DNA of 21,119 bases. Source: Parvularculaceae bacterium. Its GTDB lineage: Bacteria; Pseudomonadota; Alphaproteobacteria; Caulobacterales; Parvularculaceae. The DNA lies in assembly GCA_027080545.1 (NCBI GenBank), contig JALWRV010000218.1, positions 1 through 21,119 on the forward strand, given 5' to 3'. The stretch's first letter is position 1. Each line of letters starts with the position of its first letter. Below the pieces are notes generated by a model, which saw nothing but the letters and a program-made list of their open reading frames with translations, was not told where the DNA came from and searched no databases. This document shows positions 14,006 through 21,119 of the stretch, one piece after another. A program made the translations under genes and the position numbers.

Positions 14006-15289
14006 ATGGAATTCTTGCAAGACAATTTATTAAAAGCAAAAGAGATCGCCCTTGAATGGGCAACCTCCCCAGCGGCCTATGCCCAATTAGGATTATTGGC
14101 GCTATCCTTCATTCTAGCCATGATTGCCAGCAAATTTCTCAATCCCCGCATCAAAAAACTCATCGCTCCTCCGGAAGAAGACCGCGCATGGCTTGCCCAG
14201 CTTCGTCGCTTTTGCCTGATCTTTTTGCCACTATTGCTGCCCATTCTCGCCTATGGCTTTACCGCCGCCGGTGAACAGATCACCCGCTCTTTATTCGGGG
14301 CCGGCGGCCTTATCGGTTTTGGCAAACGTATTTTCATCTTTCTTGCCGCGCGTATCTTGGTCAATAAAATCATCTACGCCCCATTCCTGAAAACCATTGG
14401 CAAATTTTTTCTGCTGCCGCTGGCTGCCCTCTATGCGCTTGGCGTCTTACCCGCCATTCAAACTCAACTTGCCGCCATCACTGTGCCACTGGTCGGCCTT
14501 TCTCTGGACAAGCTGATTGTTGGCGCGGTAGCCGGCGCAGTTTTGTTCTGGCTTGGCTCTTGGTCCAACGAGCGTGGGGGCAATTATGTGCGCTCGCGGG
14601 AGAATATGCGCTCTTCAGTGCGCGAGCTTGCCGCCAAGGCCTTGCAGATTGTCATTTTCGGGGCCGTATTCATTGCGATAATGAATATTTTAGAACTGCC
14701 TCTAACCTCGCTGGCGGTATTGGGCGGGGCGGTTGGTTTGGGTATCGGTTTTGGCCTTCAATCCATCGCTTCTAATTTTGTTTCCGGTATTATTTTGCTC
14801 CTAGAGGGCCAAGCAACCGTAGGCGATTTTGTTGAATTGGATGGGGGCGAGAGCGGCCGTATCGTCAAGATGATGTCCCGCGCAACCATATTGGAAACTT
14901 TTGATGGCAAGTGGATTGTGGTCCCCAATGAAGATTTCATCACCACCCGCATCATCAACTATTCCGATAGCGGCTCAGCCAACCGCTATTCCGTGGATTT
15001 TAGCGTCTCTTATGATACGGATATCAATAAAATCCCCGACATTGTCGGCAGCGCCGTTGCCGCGCACCCGGATATATTAAGCGAACCGGAAAAGCCCGAT
15101 GTAGAGCTGGTCAGTTTCGGCGATAGCGGCGTCAATTTTTGTGTCGAGTTTTGGGTTAATGGGCTTGATGATGGCGAAAACAAATATTCTTCCGATGTGC
15201 TTTTCCTCATCTGGAACGCGTTGAAGGAACACAATATCCAAATCCCCTTCCCCCAGCGCGAGGTGCGTCTGCTCAACGAAAAATCTTAA
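14006..15289 (+). CDS. MscS-family mechanosensitive channel
   Basis: 427 residues, an inner-membrane osmotic release channel or relative. Several hydrophobic segments cover residues 25-185. The pore helix and beta domain follow: AVLGGAVGLGIGFGLQSIAS (237-256, small-residue TM3 pattern), NFVSGIILLLEGQATVGDFVEL (257-278), then VPNEDFITTRIINYS (306-320) and the C-terminal alpha/beta region ending near the stop. It is longer than E. coli MscS (286) through extra N-terminal membrane segments, like the medium-size MscS relatives. A GGGGTG stretch lies about 8 nt upstream of the ATG. The stop lies 5 nt from the convergent DUF1501 gene, with no visible terminator between. It appears monocistronic. 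Confidence 0.93.
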   Translation: MEFLQDNLLKAKEIALEWATSPAAYAQLGLLALSFILAMIASKFLNPRIKKLIAPPEEDRAWLAQLRRFCLIFLPLLLPILAYGFTAAGEQITRSLFGAGGLIGFGKRIFIFLAARILVNKIIYAPFLKTIGKFFLLPLAALYALGVLPAIQTQLAAITVPLVGLSLDKLIVGAVAGAVLFWLGSWSNERGGNYVRSRENMRSSVRELAAKALQIVIFGAVFIAIMNILELPLTSLAVLGGAVGLGIGFGLQSIASNFVSGIILLLEGQATVGDFVELDGGESGRIVKMMSRATILETFDGKWIVVPNEDFITTRIINYSDSGSANRYSVDFSVSYDTDINKIPDIVGSAVAAHPDILSEPEKPDVELVSFGDSGVNFCVEFWVNGLDDGENKYSSDVLFLIWNALKEHNIQIPFPQREVRLLNEKS

Positions 15290-15294
15290 AGGTT

Positions 15295-16476
15295 TTAGGC
15301 TTTGATAATATCCTTAAGAGGTTTAACGGCACTGCTTTCGGGAAAAATATTTTCATCAAGGTCTTTGCGAGAAAGATGCAAATGATCCCCCAACACCCCC
15401 TTGGCCAGCGCCCGCAGATCAAGGGTCGGGCGCAAATCCCTTTGTTCATATAAATCCTGCTTGCGCAGACCCGGCCAATCGGTGACAATTTTTCCCCCAT
15501 TAACCGCCCCCCCAAGAACCATAGCCATTGTGCCCGTTCCATGATCGGTGCCATCATTACCATTCACCGCCGCCGTACGACCAAATTCCGTTATCGCCAT
15601 GATGCAGGTGCGGGACCAATCGGCAGAAAATTTATTCGCCAGAATTTTTAATAGTTCATCAAGCCGCGAAAATTGTGTCGCCAACTGCCCCGTCTCGGCC
15701 CCTTGAAAGGCATGGGTGTCCCAACGCTCTATTTCAATCACCGCAATATTCGGCCCCCCATCGGCCCGCATCAATGCCGCTACATTTTCAGCAATGGCGC
15801 CACTATCGCGTTCATTGCGAGGGTTTTTTGTCCCTTCGCCTTCGGTCAAGGCTTCGGTCTCCAGAGCTTTTTCCAGCGCCGGGGCCAATAACCCGTCCCC
15901 GAAATAAAGGCGGCTCAAGCGCTCAATGGTTGCCTGATCCGGTTGCGGCAATATTGATGGTGCCCAAGAGGTCACATCCCCCGCCCCCCGCAAGATAAGC
16001 GGCACAGTTTGTCCCACCGCCAAGCCTTGATAGTTTGGAAAGGTCCGCAGTGCCCGGTTAAGCCACCCATCACGCAACCCGTCCGGATCACCATTCGACC
16101 CATTGTCCAACACCGCCTGGGCATCAAAATGAGACCGCTCCCGATAGGGCGACGCAATGGCATGAAATAAACGCGCCTCACCTGCTTGAAAACTTTGGTG
16201 CAAAAAAGAAAATGAGGGATGCAACCGGAAAAACCCATCGAGAGCCAATGTTTGATCTTTGCGCAAGGCGATTTTCTTACGCAATGGCTCATAATTCGGG
16301 TCCCCCACCGGTACCACCCCATGCAACCCGTCCATGCCGCCACGCAAATTAAGCAAAATGAAAAAGGGCGCTCCGGCTACGCGGGCAAAAGAAACTTTCG
16401 GGGCAAACCCGCCAGCCACCGCCCCGCTCGCCAGCAAACCAGAAAGAAAATATCGTCTATTGGTTTTCATCATCAT
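15295..16476 (-). CDS. DUF1501 protein with Tat-type signal peptide
   Basis: 393 residues. The N-terminus has a twin-arginine motif (NRRYFLSGLLASGAVAGG) with a likely cleavage after SFA near residue 31, so export as a folded protein is expected. The mature part has the DUF1501 features LRGGMDGLHGVVPVGDPNY, SHFDAQAVLDNG, WDTH-x-F and ITEFGRTAAVNGNDGTDHGTGT, the last resembling the metal-binding end of alkaline-phosphatase/sulfatase-like folds. The biochemical function of the family is not established. The start lies 1 nt after the DUF1800 stop; three consecutive ATGs are present and I used the first. DUF1800-DUF1501 pairing is common, so the two proteins probably act together. Confidence 0.9.
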   Translation of the reverse strand: MMMKTNRRYFLSGLLASGAVAGGFAPKVSFARVAGAPFFILLNLRGGMDGLHGVVPVGDPNYEPLRKKIALRKDQTLALDGFFRLHPSFSFLHQSFQAGEARLFHAIASPYRERSHFDAQAVLDNGSNGDPDGLRDGWLNRALRTFPNYQGLAVGQTVPLILRGAGDVTSWAPSILPQPDQATIERLSRLYFGDGLLAPALEKALETEALTEGEGTKNPRNERDSGAIAENVAALMRADGGPNIAVIEIERWDTHAFQGAETGQLATQFSRLDELLKILANKFSADWSRTCIMAITEFGRTAAVNGNDGTDHGTGTMAMVLGGAVNGGKIVTDWPGLRKQDLYEQRDLRPTLDLRALAKGVLGDHLHLSRKDLDENIFPESSAVKPLKDIIKA

Positions 16477-16477
16477 T

Positions 16478-17818
16478 TCACCGCCTTTGAAATTCCGGTG
16501 ACATCAACAGCAAAGTAAGAGCCTGACGAGGATTTTCAGCATTACCAATAGCCCTAATAGTGCGCGCACTCACCAACGGGCCCATAAGATTCTGGGCAAG
16601 AGCTGATGGGGCCATGGCCACCGGAATGGTCTCTGCCAGACGGTTAGCCCAATCAAGCCGCGCCTTAACAGCCGCCGGCCCTACCCATTGTTCAGCCCGG
16701 TCCGGCCACCCTTGTGGAGACGGGGCATAAAAGGGCATTTGCCCCAATAGTTTGGCCGATTGTAGCAGGGCTTCATCCGGCATTTTGTTCAAGCTTCCCA
16801 CAGCCCGTAAAGCTGAGATCAACAATTCCTCCGGGGTTTTGAATTTACGCAAATTCGGTTGCCATAAAGAGGGGGCCTCAATCAGTGCCGCGCTTAGTTC
16901 TGCCAAATTGCCTTGACTGGACAAAAACACATTGCGCAAATGCGCCACCAATGACGGGCTTGGGTCATCTTGCTCAAAATGACGCGCCAACTTGGTCGCG
17001 ATAAATTGGGCGGTTGCTGGGTGGCGCGCAAGATCCAGCAAAGCCGCCTGCCCTTGGAGAGCGCCATTTTGAGAATAGCGCTTGCCCATAAAGGTCTGCG
17101 TTCCCGGCTCATGCATCCTCGGCTCAAAGCGAAAAACCGCCCTGTCTTTTTCCGTGGTCCAGCCGGTCAACATTTTAGCCAAGGCAATCACATCCTCTTG
17201 GCTATAGCCGCCATCGACCCCCAACGTGTGCAGTTCCATGATTTCTCGTGCATGGTTTTCGTTCAGCCCTTTTTTACGCACTCTGCCAGCGCGCGCATTG
17301 GGACCGATGGAGGTGCGATTGTTGAGATAGACCAACATCGCCGGATGGCGCGTGGCCGCCAGCAAGAGATCCTCAAACTTGCCCATCACATGGGGGCGAA
17401 TAGCCTCGCGTTCAAAAGCCCCCACCAGCGATAAAAGTGGCGGCATCGGCAACCAAGAAACCGTAAAATGGTTGGACCAAAACCGCACCATACGTTCACG
17501 AAACCCATCTTCGGCTTCAATCTGCTGGTGATAGCGGGCGATCATCTCACGATGATAGAGGGCGCGCCGCTCTTTGCCGCTTTTGCCTTTGCGCCGTGGG
17601 CTAAGTGTCGCACTGGCCGGTAGCCCCGCCCTGATAAGCGGCTGGGTCGAATAGGGGCGACATTGATCGCGCAACCATTGTTTTGCGTCAAAACCCACTC
17701 TCAATGAGTCTGGACGCAATGAGTCGGGCCTGGCCCCCAATCCAAAACGGTTGAGGGCGATGGATTGAGAAACATCAAGGCTCATAGTCGCGGCCATTTT
17801 GGTCATTTTTTCATCCAT
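16478..17818 (-). CDS. DUF1800 protein, partner of DUF1501
   Basis: 446 residues. Family signatures: ALNRFGLGARPDSL near the start, RMVRFWSNHFTVSW, ATRHPAMLVYLNNRTSIGPNA, LNENHAREIMELHTLGVDGGYSQEDV and KMLTGWT. Function is unknown in the family. No obvious signal peptide is seen, unlike its DUF1501 partner. The ATG at 17818 has no well-placed ribosome site; the in-frame ATG at 17806 has GGATGA a few nt upstream and may be the true start. Residues of the N-terminus include a five-residue tandem duplication (PDSLRPDSLR). It begins 43 nt after tgt, so it may be the tail of the queA-tgt operon. Confidence 0.9.
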   Translation of the reverse strand: MDEKMTKMAATMSLDVSQSIALNRFGLGARPDSLRPDSLRVGFDAKQWLRDQCRPYSTQPLIRAGLPASATLSPRRKGKSGKERRALYHREMIARYHQQIEAEDGFRERMVRFWSNHFTVSWLPMPPLLSLVGAFEREAIRPHVMGKFEDLLLAATRHPAMLVYLNNRTSIGPNARAGRVRKKGLNENHAREIMELHTLGVDGGYSQEDVIALAKMLTGWTTEKDRAVFRFEPRMHEPGTQTFMGKRYSQNGALQGQAALLDLARHPATAQFIATKLARHFEQDDPSPSLVAHLRNVFLSSQGNLAELSAALIEAPSLWQPNLRKFKTPEELLISALRAVGSLNKMPDEALLQSAKLLGQMPFYAPSPQGWPDRAEQWVGPAAVKARLDWANRLAETIPVAMAPSALAQNLMGPLVSARTIRAIGNAENPRQALTLLLMSPEFQRR

Positions 17819-17861
17819 ACCCCGTTAAACGAGCGAATGGCAGGAAATCCGTCGCTTTTGC

Positions 17862-18992
17862 TTACGCAGTTTTTGAGCGTGCTTGAGCGGCCATAAAGTC
17901 GGCCACAAACATATCAAACCGCCCAGCCTCTATCGCCGCGCGCATTTGTTGCATCAATTGCTGATAATAGTGCAAATTATGCCAACTCAACAACATAGGC
18001 CCTAAATGTTCGCCCGCGCGGAAAAGATGGTTAAGATAGGCTTTGGAATAATCTCTGGAAGCCGGGCAATCGCTGGTCTCATCAAGAGGGGTTTCATCTT
18101 CACTAAATTTTGCATTGCGAATATTGATCGGGCCATGCTTGGTCCAGGCTTGTCCGTGGCGACCAGAGCGGGTTGGCAAGACGCAATCAAACATATCCAC
18201 ACCGCGGGCCACCGCCCCGACCAAATCGCTGGGCTTTCCTACCCCCATTAAATAGCGCGGCTTATCCTTGGGCATGTGCGGGGTGAGCTTTTCCAAAACG
18301 TCAAACATGGTTTCTTGCCCTTCTCCCACGGCCAAGCCCCCAATAGAATAGCCATCAAAGTTCTGTGCCACCAAACCATCCAGTGATTTACGCCGCAAAT
18401 CCTCATAGACAGAGCCTTGGACAATACCAAAAAGCGCCATGCCAGACGATGATTTTTCCGTAAACGCAATCTTTGAACGCGCCGCCCAACGCAAACTCAT
18501 TTCCAAAGACGCATCAGCCCCCTCACGGTCAATGGGATGAGGGGGACATTCATCAAGCTGCATTTGAATATCGGAGCCAAGCAGACATTGAATTTCAATA
18601 GAGCGTTCTGGGGTCAACTCGTGAGGCGAGCCATCTATATGCGAGCGGAAGGTTACGCCCCGCTCGGTCATTTTACGCAAACCCGCTAATGACATAACTT
18701 GAAAACCACCGCTATCGGTTAGAATTGGCCCCGACCAATTCATAAATTTGTGCAAGCCCCCCAAACGGTTCACCCGCTCAGCCGTGGGGCGCAACATGAG
18801 ATGGTAGGTGTTGCCCAATAAAATATCCGCACCGGTGGCTTTGACATTTTCCGGCAACATGGCTTTCACCGTGGCCGCTGTCCCAACCGGCATAAAAGCG
18901 GGGGTGCGAATGGAGCCACGCGGTGTGTGAATAAGGCCCGTGCGGGCTGTGCCGTCTTGGAAGCGCACTGAAAAAGAAAATCTATCGTTCAT
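17862..18992 (-). CDS. tgt: tRNA-guanine transglycosylase (queuosine pathway), zinc site altered
   Basis: 376 residues, the standard length. Exchanges guanine 34 of GUN-anticodon tRNAs for preQ1. DSGGFQVMS (93-101) holds the catalytic Asp93; VQGSVYEDLR, YSIGGLAVGE and MGVGKPSDL form the substrate pocket; FDCVLPTRSGRHG holds the nucleophile Asp269. The zinc site normally reads C-x-C-x2-C then His. Here it is Ser307-x-Cys309-x2-Ser312 with His338 (SDCPASRDYSKAYL), so two cysteines are serine. The ATG at 18992 has GGAG 4 nt upstream and overlaps the queA stop by 11 nt; a start at 19019 would add nine residues and is less likely. Coupled to queA in an operon. Confidence 0.95.
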   Translation of the reverse strand: MNDRFSFSVRFQDGTARTGLIHTPRGSIRTPAFMPVGTAATVKAMLPENVKATGADILLGNTYHLMLRPTAERVNRLGGLHKFMNWSGPILTDSGGFQVMSLAGLRKMTERGVTFRSHIDGSPHELTPERSIEIQCLLGSDIQMQLDECPPHPIDREGADASLEMSLRWAARSKIAFTEKSSSGMALFGIVQGSVYEDLRRKSLDGLVAQNFDGYSIGGLAVGEGQETMFDVLEKLTPHMPKDKPRYLMGVGKPSDLVGAVARGVDMFDCVLPTRSGRHGQAWTKHGPINIRNAKFSEDETPLDETSDCPASRDYSKAYLNHLFRAGEHLGPMLLSWHNLHYYQQLMQQMRAAIEAGRFDMFVADFMAAQARSKTA

Positions 18993-20052
18993 AAGGCTCC
19001 AAATAGCAGGCATCCCCATAAGAATAGAAGCGATATTTTTCTTCTATCGCGTGACCATAGGCGCGGTGCATTTGTTCATGGCCAGAAAAGGCACAAACCA
19101 GCATAAATAGGGTCGAACGGGGCAAATGAAAATTGGTAATCAAGCGATCTACGCACTGAAACGAAAAGCCTGGCGTGATGAAAATATCGGTCTCGCCGCA
19201 AAATGGTTGTAGAGAACCGCTGCGTGATGCGCTTTCAAGCAATCTGGCACTGGTGGTGCCCACAGCAATGATTTTACCCCCTGCTTCTTTGGCCGCGCGA
19301 ATGGCTTGTACCGCTGCCTCATCCACCTCGCCCCATTCTGCGTGCATCTTATGGTCATGAATATTGTCAACACTGACCGGTAGAAAAGTTCCAGCCCCCA
19401 CATGGAGAATGACCTCGACAAATTTCACGCCCCTTTGGGTAAGCGCCTCCATCAGGGCTGGTGTGAAATGTAACCCGGCCGTAGGGGCCGCTACCGAACC
19501 GGCTTGTCTGGCAAAAATGGTTTGATAATCATCCCGATCTTGATCGCTCAAGGGACGCTTTCGCGCAATATAGGGGGGCAAGGGCGGCTGACCACAGCGT
19601 TGCAACAATTGATCAAATTTCTCTTGGGCGTAGGGAAATTCCAGCTCCACCTCCCCTTCTCGGCGCGCCACAATATGCGCTCGCAAACCCCCATCACCAA
19701 AATAAACCTCATCCCCCACACGCAGGCGCTTGGCAGGGCGGGCGAAAGCTGCCCAACGCTGCGGGCCCGCATCCCTAACCTCTAATTGTTTGTGAAGATT
19801 GATGTCGATGGTCGCTGCGCCACCGCCGCCTGATGCTCGGGGCGGGCGCGTGGCCACTAAAGCGGCGGGCAAGACCTTGGTTCGATTGATCACAAGCACA
19901 TCGCCGGGCGATAATATTTCCGGCAAATCGTGAAAGACGCGATCCCTCAACCCCGTCCCCACATGCAAAAGGCGCGCAGAATCGCGCGGCACCGCCGGTG
20001 AGAGCGCTATGCGCTCTTCCGGTAAATCAAAATCAAAATCATCAAGCTGCAT
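18982..20052 (-). CDS. queA: S-adenosylmethionine:tRNA ribosyltransferase-isomerase (epoxyqueuosine synthesis)
   Basis: 356 residues, the same length as E. coli QueA. Transfers and rearranges the ribosyl part of SAM onto preQ1 in tRNA, forming epoxyqueuosine, the step after Tgt. Signatures: DFDFDLPEERIALSPAVPRD at the N-terminus, GDVLVINRTKVLPAAL, GSVAAPTAGLHFTP, ILHVGAGTFLPV, HAEWGEVDE, VGTTSARLLES and TNFHLPRSTLFMLVCAFSG. The ATG at 20052 follows AAGGG. It lies 16 nt after ppiB, with a small hairpin filling most of the gap, and overlaps tgt by 11 nt. Confidence 0.97.
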   Translation of the reverse strand: MQLDDFDFDLPEERIALSPAVPRDSARLLHVGTGLRDRVFHDLPEILSPGDVLVINRTKVLPAALVATRPPRASGGGGAATIDINLHKQLEVRDAGPQRWAAFARPAKRLRVGDEVYFGDGGLRAHIVARREGEVELEFPYAQEKFDQLLQRCGQPPLPPYIARKRPLSDQDRDDYQTIFARQAGSVAAPTAGLHFTPALMEALTQRGVKFVEVILHVGAGTFLPVSVDNIHDHKMHAEWGEVDEAAVQAIRAAKEAGGKIIAVGTTSARLLESASRSGSLQPFCGETDIFITPGFSFQCVDRLITNFHLPRSTLFMLVCAFSGHEQMHRAYGHAIEEKYRFYSYGDACYLEPYER

Positions 20053-20067
20053 GGCGCTTTTCGCGCC
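20053..20067 (-). promoter_or_regulatory. Small hairpin over the queA ribosome-binding site
   Basis: On the - strand GGCGC-GAAAA-GCGCC forms a perfect 5-bp stem that ends right before the queA ATG and covers part of the AAGGGCG ribosome site. It could lower queA translation unless ribosomes finishing ppiB open it. The stem is short, so this is tentative. Confidence 0.3.
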
Positions 20068-20068
20068 C

Positions 20069-20503
20069 TTAGCTGGCTTTTCGGAAAGATTTTATTTTTG
20101 TGGGATTGGCTGGTGGTTCCCCTTTATTGATGGCATCCACATGTTCCATTCCCTCAACAACCTTACCCCAAACCGTATATTGCTTGTCGAGGAAAGACGC
20201 ATCATCAAGACAGATGAAAAACTGGCTTGAGGCTGAATTGGGATCTTGTGCCCGGGCCATAGAGCAAATGCCCCGTTGATGCGATACATCGTTAAACTCG
20301 GCAGGGATATTCTTATCAGCCCCACCCGTCCCCGTGCCATGGGGACAACCGGCCTGCGCCATAAAGCCATCAATAACCCGGTGGAAAACCAGCCCGTCAT
20401 AAAACCCGCTTTCTGCCAGCTCTTCTATTTGCGCTACATGCTGCGGGGCTTGCTCCGGGTAAGTCTCGATTGTGACAGTGCCATTTTCAAGCTCTAAAAT
20501 CAT
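20069..20503 (-). CDS. ppiB: Cyclophilin-type peptidyl-prolyl cis-trans isomerase, cytoplasmic
   Basis: 144 residues with no signal peptide, so a cytoplasmic proline isomerase. Cyclophilin motifs: FYDGLVFHRVIDGFMAQAG (34-52; Arg42 is the catalytic arginine), GTGTGG (56-61), GICSMARAQDPNSASSQFFI (78-97) and VWGKVVEGM. The usual QGGDP is QAGCP. The ATG at 20503 lies 8 nt after the upstream stop but lacks a close ribosome site. A TTG at 20515 overlaps that stop (TTGA) with GGAG 10 nt upstream and may be the true start, adding MTNQ. Second gene of the ppi-ppiB-queA-tgt operon. Confidence 0.93.
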   Translation of the reverse strand: MILELENGTVTIETYPEQAPQHVAQIEELAESGFYDGLVFHRVIDGFMAQAGCPHGTGTGGADKNIPAEFNDVSHQRGICSMARAQDPNSASSQFFICLDDASFLDKQYTVWGKVVEGMEHVDAINKGEPPANPTKIKSFRKAS

Positions 20504-20511
20504 CTGGTTGG

Positions 20512-21119
20512 TCAAAGTTTGGTTTCTCCATTTATACGAACGGGAATTTTTATCCCGCACAAATCATCCACATAGCCATCGTCGGTAACAGCACCAATCT
20601 GCTTTAAATAGTGTTCGAAAGCGTCGCTATCAGTACGCATCACCTCTATTTGATCGCGCTCGCTCGCCGGTACATCCGCCGCAATACGCGCTCTGGTGAT
20701 TGGGGTTGGACGCTCTGGCGGTTCACCACGATTGATCCGTCTGGCATTGCGCTCACCCGCAACAATGCGCCCCCAAACAGCATAAGAGGCATCGAGCGCA
20801 TCACGGCTATCACCGAACATCAAGAAAAACTGGCTATTGGCACTATCAGGGGCCGAGGTGCGCGCCATCGACATGACGCCTTGGCAATGAGACCCCCATG
20901 CAGCCACGGCCTGGTTGACAAGAAACCCATCCAGACTTTCTGGTTGCGCTGAAATTGGTACCGGCCCCAAAAAGCCAACCCGAGCAGCTTTGGAATCGCG
21001 CCCAATAAATTTTATTTGCTGTGCGAGTTTTTCCGCATCCTGATAAAATTCTCCGGGTATATCTGGTAACTCAGAACCGCCGGAACCGGTACCCGTAGGA
21101 TCACCGCCTTGCGCCATAA
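20512..21119 (-). CDS. Cyclophilin-type peptidyl-prolyl isomerase, N-terminus cut by window edge
   Basis: The visible 202 codons begin inside the cyclophilin core at (F)MAQGGDPTGTGSGG, so the true start lies beyond the right edge; the Met at 21117 is internal. Then follow GVMSMARTSAPDSANSQFFL and YAVWGRIVAGERNARRINRGEPP. Compared with the next gene it has a longer loop (about 40 residues) between the two core motifs and a C-terminal extension of about 60 residues. In alphaproteobacteria the first of two adjacent cyclophilins is often exported; whether this one has a signal peptide cannot be seen. It ends 8 nt before the ppiB ATG. Confidence 0.92.
   Translation of the reverse strand, partial: MAQGGDPTGTGSGGSELPDIPGEFYQDAEKLAQQIKFIGRDSKAARVGFLGPVPISAQPESLDGFLVNQAVAAWGSHCQGVMSMARTSAPDSANSQFFLMFGDSRDALDASYAVWGRIVAGERNARRINRGEPPERPTPITRARIAADVPASERDQIEVMRTDSDAFEHYLKQIGAVTDDGYVDDLCGIKIPVRINGETKL

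Overview
The window is a stretch of bacterial chromosome, most likely from an alphaproteobacterium of roughly Rhodospirillales type. This rests on the ppi-ppi-queA-tgt gene order, Tgt active-site spacing matching the Zymomonas enzyme, the short GTGA-type gene overlaps and moderate GC. The genus cannot be named from the sequence. No phage, transposase or CRISPR is visible.

Positions 1-4973 hold a DSF-type (diffusible signal factor) quorum-sensing module. An RpfF-family fatty-acid signal synthase (+) diverges from a two-gene kinase operon (-). The first kinase gene encodes receiver-PAS-histidine kinase. The second encodes an RpfC-like membrane hybrid kinase whose Hpt domain runs off the left edge. 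The HD-GYP regulator RpfG, which completes the classic Xanthomonas system, is not in the window. The first kinase has an RpfG-like receiver joined to a kinase instead. The divergent intergenic region carries several inverted repeats.

Positions 5000-13070 hold a farnesyl-diphosphate synthase (ispA, -) and a surface-polysaccharide / exosortase-type locus. A + strand pair encodes an exosortase-like membrane protein that seems to lack the catalytic Cys segment and an exosortase-system type amidotransferase. A converging, tightly coupled - strand operon encodes a Gfo/Idh/MocA-epimerase fusion, a GT4 glycosyltransferase and a GNAT/FemAB-like transferase.

Positions 13216-13642 hold a tRNA-Lys(TTT) gene with a recognisable promoter. 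It is followed by three near-perfect 107-bp tandem repeats that each re-duplicate the last 25 nt of the tRNA, including CCA. The layout closely resembles the E. coli tyrT/rtT repeat locus and is the most unusual structure here. A REP-like palindrome lies just downstream in a 363-nt gene-free stretch.

Positions 14006-21119 hold a MscS-family channel (+). Opposite it is a compact - strand operon: cyclophilin (cut by the right edge), ppiB, queA, tgt (queuosine tRNA modification), then a DUF1800-DUF1501 pair of which the second has a Tat signal. Tgt has Ser at two of its four zinc-ligand positions.
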